From Endocalyx cinctus (Eukaryota > Ascomycota > Sordariomycetes > Amphisphaeriales > Apiosporaceae), in contig BCKC01000008.1 of the NCBI GenBank assembly GCA_001600455.1, positions 2,019,345 to 2,083,344 on the forward strand: a stretch of DNA of 64,000 nucleotides, given 5' to 3'. The notes beneath the pieces were generated by a model. That model ran no database searches. It was not told the origin of the DNA and was given only the letters and a program-made list of their open reading frames with translations. Positions 61,471 to 64,000 of this stretch are shown here, in pieces. Positions within the stretch are counted from its first letter, which is position 1. Each line of letters opens with the position of its first letter. Position numbers and translations under genes: made by a program.

Positions 61471-62042
61471 GGCAGGCCGTCAATATATTTTATATGATTG
61501 GTGGGAACTCGATAAAGTTTCACATGGAAAGAATTGAAATAAAGAAAGACCCAATGGGACAAGAAGAATCCAGAAATAAATTACAAGGAAGATAAGAAAA
61601 TGGGGATGAAAAATGAGTGTGTGCGTTGTTGTTTGACTACAATGAATCTTCACTGCAAAATTGAATTCATCGCGTCACTAAATCTGGTTAAGGCCTAAGA
61701 TACGTGGCAGCGTACTAACACTACTTAATTCGGCTACTTTAATCCAAAACTTGCCTCGGCTTATGCTGGGGGATAAGAACGCTCGGACCATCTTTAAATA
61801 CTGGCTGCCCTGACTGCCTGATTCAATTTTGGCTTTGAAGGCTACTGCAAAATAGCCATCATCATTATTACCATTGCAGTACTATGTACATTAAGTATGG
61901 ATATACCTAGCTGTCCAAAATGGTGGGTGACATGTGGTAAACATGTGAAATGCAATAGATCAAATCTGTTCATTAGAAAAATTTACAAAACATTTGAATA
62001 ATAGTACCAATTGGAAAAGGAAAATAAGAAACAGTATCTTCT
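61471..62042. other. intergenic region between PEX16 and the DUF2236 gene
   Basis: A 572-bp spacer in the minus-strand tandem, holding the PEX16 promoter on the left and the 3' UTR of the next gene on the right. Nothing else is seen. Confidence 0.5.
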
Positions 62043-63280
62043 TCATGCTTTGGCTTCCGCTTTAGGTTTATACCAAGTTCCCGTCTCTTCGATCCTCTTA
62101 ACCGCCTTTTTCATATCCTTCATATAAATTTTGCTAGGGTAGTTTCTGATCCTCTTAGGTAGGTGAGGATATACGAGAGCGACATATCCGACGATGAAAT
62201 GATACATGGCCGTGTTGGAAGGTGTAACCTTGAGGTTAAACTCTCGCTGGAAGCGCTCCGGCAGCCAGTGGATCGTGAGTAACCTCGCGATCGGCATGTT
62301 GGGTCTAATGAGTAAGGGCATCTTCTTGGGCCACTACAATAGGAGGAGTTAATAATTGCCATATATTTAGATAAAGATATGAAGCATTCAAAGAAGCATG
62401 TCTCGACAAACTTCTCTTTCCGTTTCTCTCTTTTCGGTGACAAACAAGAAAGAGAGATGGATTAAGAAGATAGGAAGTTTTTAGAAGCAGCCTAGAATGG
62501 GGAGGTAAGGAATTGAAACAACAACATATTTTTCCACTTACGAGCAAGTCCTTTGCCAGGCTTCTCGCCCAATCCGTCACCTCGAGCGTCTCGATGTTGT
62601 GGTTCCAGTACGCCCAAAACTCGTCCAGCGTCTCCGGCCACATCTCGGGCGGCATTCGCAGAGACGTCCCATACACGGCTGCCTCCTTGAACATCACCTC
62701 CTGCTTCTGGCGCGAGATCTTGCCGAAAAAGGCCTCGTGTACCACTAGCAGCGAGACGAAAAGAGTGGCCGCCGTCCACTTATGTAGCTCTGGATCATCC
62801 GCGTCTGTTTATTTTTTAGTTTTGAGAAAAAAAAAACAGTTAGAGTCGAAGGGGGGGCGAAGGGGGTGTTTTCTCGGCAACGTGTTTTGAGAAAAGAAGA
62901 AGAGAGAATTTCTGCTTACAGTACGTTTCGCCCTTCACCTCGGCGTGCTTCTGGTGAATAACGCTAAAGATGGCCTGCTTCTCCTCCTGCGAGCCGTACA
63001 CGGCCGCGTTGAGGAACCGGGCCGTCGTCTGCAGCCGGTTCATGATCCGGTAAGCGAAGTTGGAATGCTTGTAGGAGCCCTCGGCCAGGGCCGGGTGCGC
63101 GAACTGGCACACGATCGCGAACTGTCCCCCGAGGAGGAAGATGGCGTCTTCGGCGTACTTTCTCAGCTCTTTCGGATCCTGGATGGTCTCGAAGATCTGC
63201 GGCTTCTCGAACCCTTCCGGACGCGAGGGGCTTTGCTGCGCGCCGGTGGTATCGCCGCCGTGTCCTGCTGGGCAAGCCAT
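62043..63280 (-). CDS. MpaB/DUF2236-family oxygenase-like protein
   Basis: Three exons: 63280-62920, 62804-62542 and 62333-62043 (introns 115 and 208 nt), giving 304 aa. The joined sequence has the DUF2236 core: EDAIFLLGGQFAIVCQFAHP, NRLQTTARFLNAAVYGS, and the most conserved block ADDPELHKWTAATLFVSLLV followed by VHEAFFG, with His128 and His143. The C-terminal exon carries IARLLTIHWLPERFQREFNL. The family includes ER-bound MpaB, which cleaves a farnesyl side chain in mycophenolic acid synthesis, and the haem-dependent rubber oxygenases; most fungal members, this one included, have no assigned substrate. There is no cluster of secondary-metabolite genes around it. Family confident, reaction unknown. 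Confidence 0.88.
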
Positions 63281-64000
63281 TTTCTGGGTTTGTCTCCGAG
63301 TAGTGAGGATTTGATTATACTATAGGACCTTTCTTGCTAGATTCTAGAGCGAATATTTTTAAACTTGATAACATATATGTGAGTGACGTTAAGATTGATA
63401 GCATCATCCGTCCCTGGCAGACCTAAATACTCCTCCTCGGCAGCGCCAAGGATTCCTGAGAACATGCGTGAGTAAGGATCTTAGTATATAACCTATGTAT
63501 GCGGTTGTAACATCGTAAATGTATCCCTAGAGCTGATCACTCGACATATTTTAACGGCACGCCGCGAATTCTAATCCAGATATGGTAATCCTTGGGTCGG
63601 AACTTATAAGGATTATGTCAATTTGGCCAATAAGAGTATCAAGTTCGTGTACTTCTACTTGACAACTAATAATAAGCTTAGTGATATAGACGTTGTATGT
63701 GGGGTAGTACGACGATGCATACTCCAGGGTTCAGCGGTGCCTCGGTATTCTTTCTTTGCACCGCATTTGGGGAAGCAGAGTCGACCGGATCTACGACCGC
63801 GGCAGCGATTGAGTGGATACGGGGTACATTGAACCTGATCTCTGAATGCTTATAATTCATAGTACACTAAGACACGTACTTAGTCTACTCTAAGGACAGT
63901 ATCGAATATCAAGATTTTCCGTTACGATGACCATAAACCTCATCATTAATAGTTTTGTCATGCACTCCATACAGCCTTACCAGAAAAGCCCTAAAAAGTA
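63281..64000. other. upstream region of the DUF2236 gene to the window edge
   Basis: The promoter and leader of the gene ending at 63280, then AT-rich sequence to the window edge. Two short overlapping frames near 63.6-63.9 kb have no recognisable features. No gene is supported. Confidence 0.5.

Overview
The window is nuclear DNA of a filamentous ascomycete, most likely Pezizomycotina and perhaps a Sordariomycete. The evidence is protein-coding genes split by short (61-208 nt) GT-AG introns with GTAAGT/GTGAGT/GTATGT donors and CTAAC-type branch sites. The gene set also fits: a PLS1-type tetraspanin, PEX16 and an MpaB-type oxygenase are typical of filamentous fungi and absent from budding yeast. 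I recognise no transposon, virus, toxin gene, rRNA, tRNA or CRISPR array.

Twelve genes could be modelled. From left to right they are: LAS17/WASP (-, 1191-3289); a 68-aa conserved-looking small protein (-, 5186-5458); RAD1/XPF nuclease (+, 6100-9003); a 74-aa hydrophobic protein with an acylation-type N terminus (-, 9604-9908); PLS1 tetraspanin (-, 13692-14617); MCM1 MADS-box factor (+, 23490-24363); a Ctr copper transporter (-, 28027-28711); a FlbC-like C2H2 factor (+, 42945-44379); then four minus-strand genes in tandem: PDB1 (pyruvate dehydrogenase E1 beta, 54337-55584), ERG6 (sterol C24-methyltransferase, 57074-58505), PEX16 (60208-61470) and an MpaB/DUF2236 oxygenase-like gene (62043-63280). 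Eleven of the twelve are interrupted by introns and were reassembled by hand. The two smallest genes were found only by joining a tiny first exon to a second exon.

Genes occupy only about 15 of 64 kb. There are three long gene-free stretches: 14.6-23.5 kb (upstream of both PLS1 and MCM1), 28.7-42.9 kb (upstream of both the copper transporter and the C2H2 factor) and 44.4-54.3 kb. These are AT-rich and full of homopolymers and microsatellites, contain one 145-nt assembly gap (34722-34866), and show no convincing long open frames. They could be long 5' leaders and regulatory regions of developmental genes, lncRNA loci, or decayed sequence; the sequence alone does not decide.

Functionally this is a mixed housekeeping and developmental region (actin nucleation, excision repair, MADS and C2H2 regulators, copper uptake, mitochondrial pyruvate oxidation, ergosterol synthesis, peroxisome biogenesis), not a metabolite cluster or defence system. 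The points most worth following are the acylation-type small membrane protein, the terminal LAS17 intron that controls the Arp2/3-binding tail, a structured GC-rich island at 31.13-31.35 kb, and a coding-like but start-less two-exon fragment at 45.3-45.5 kb.
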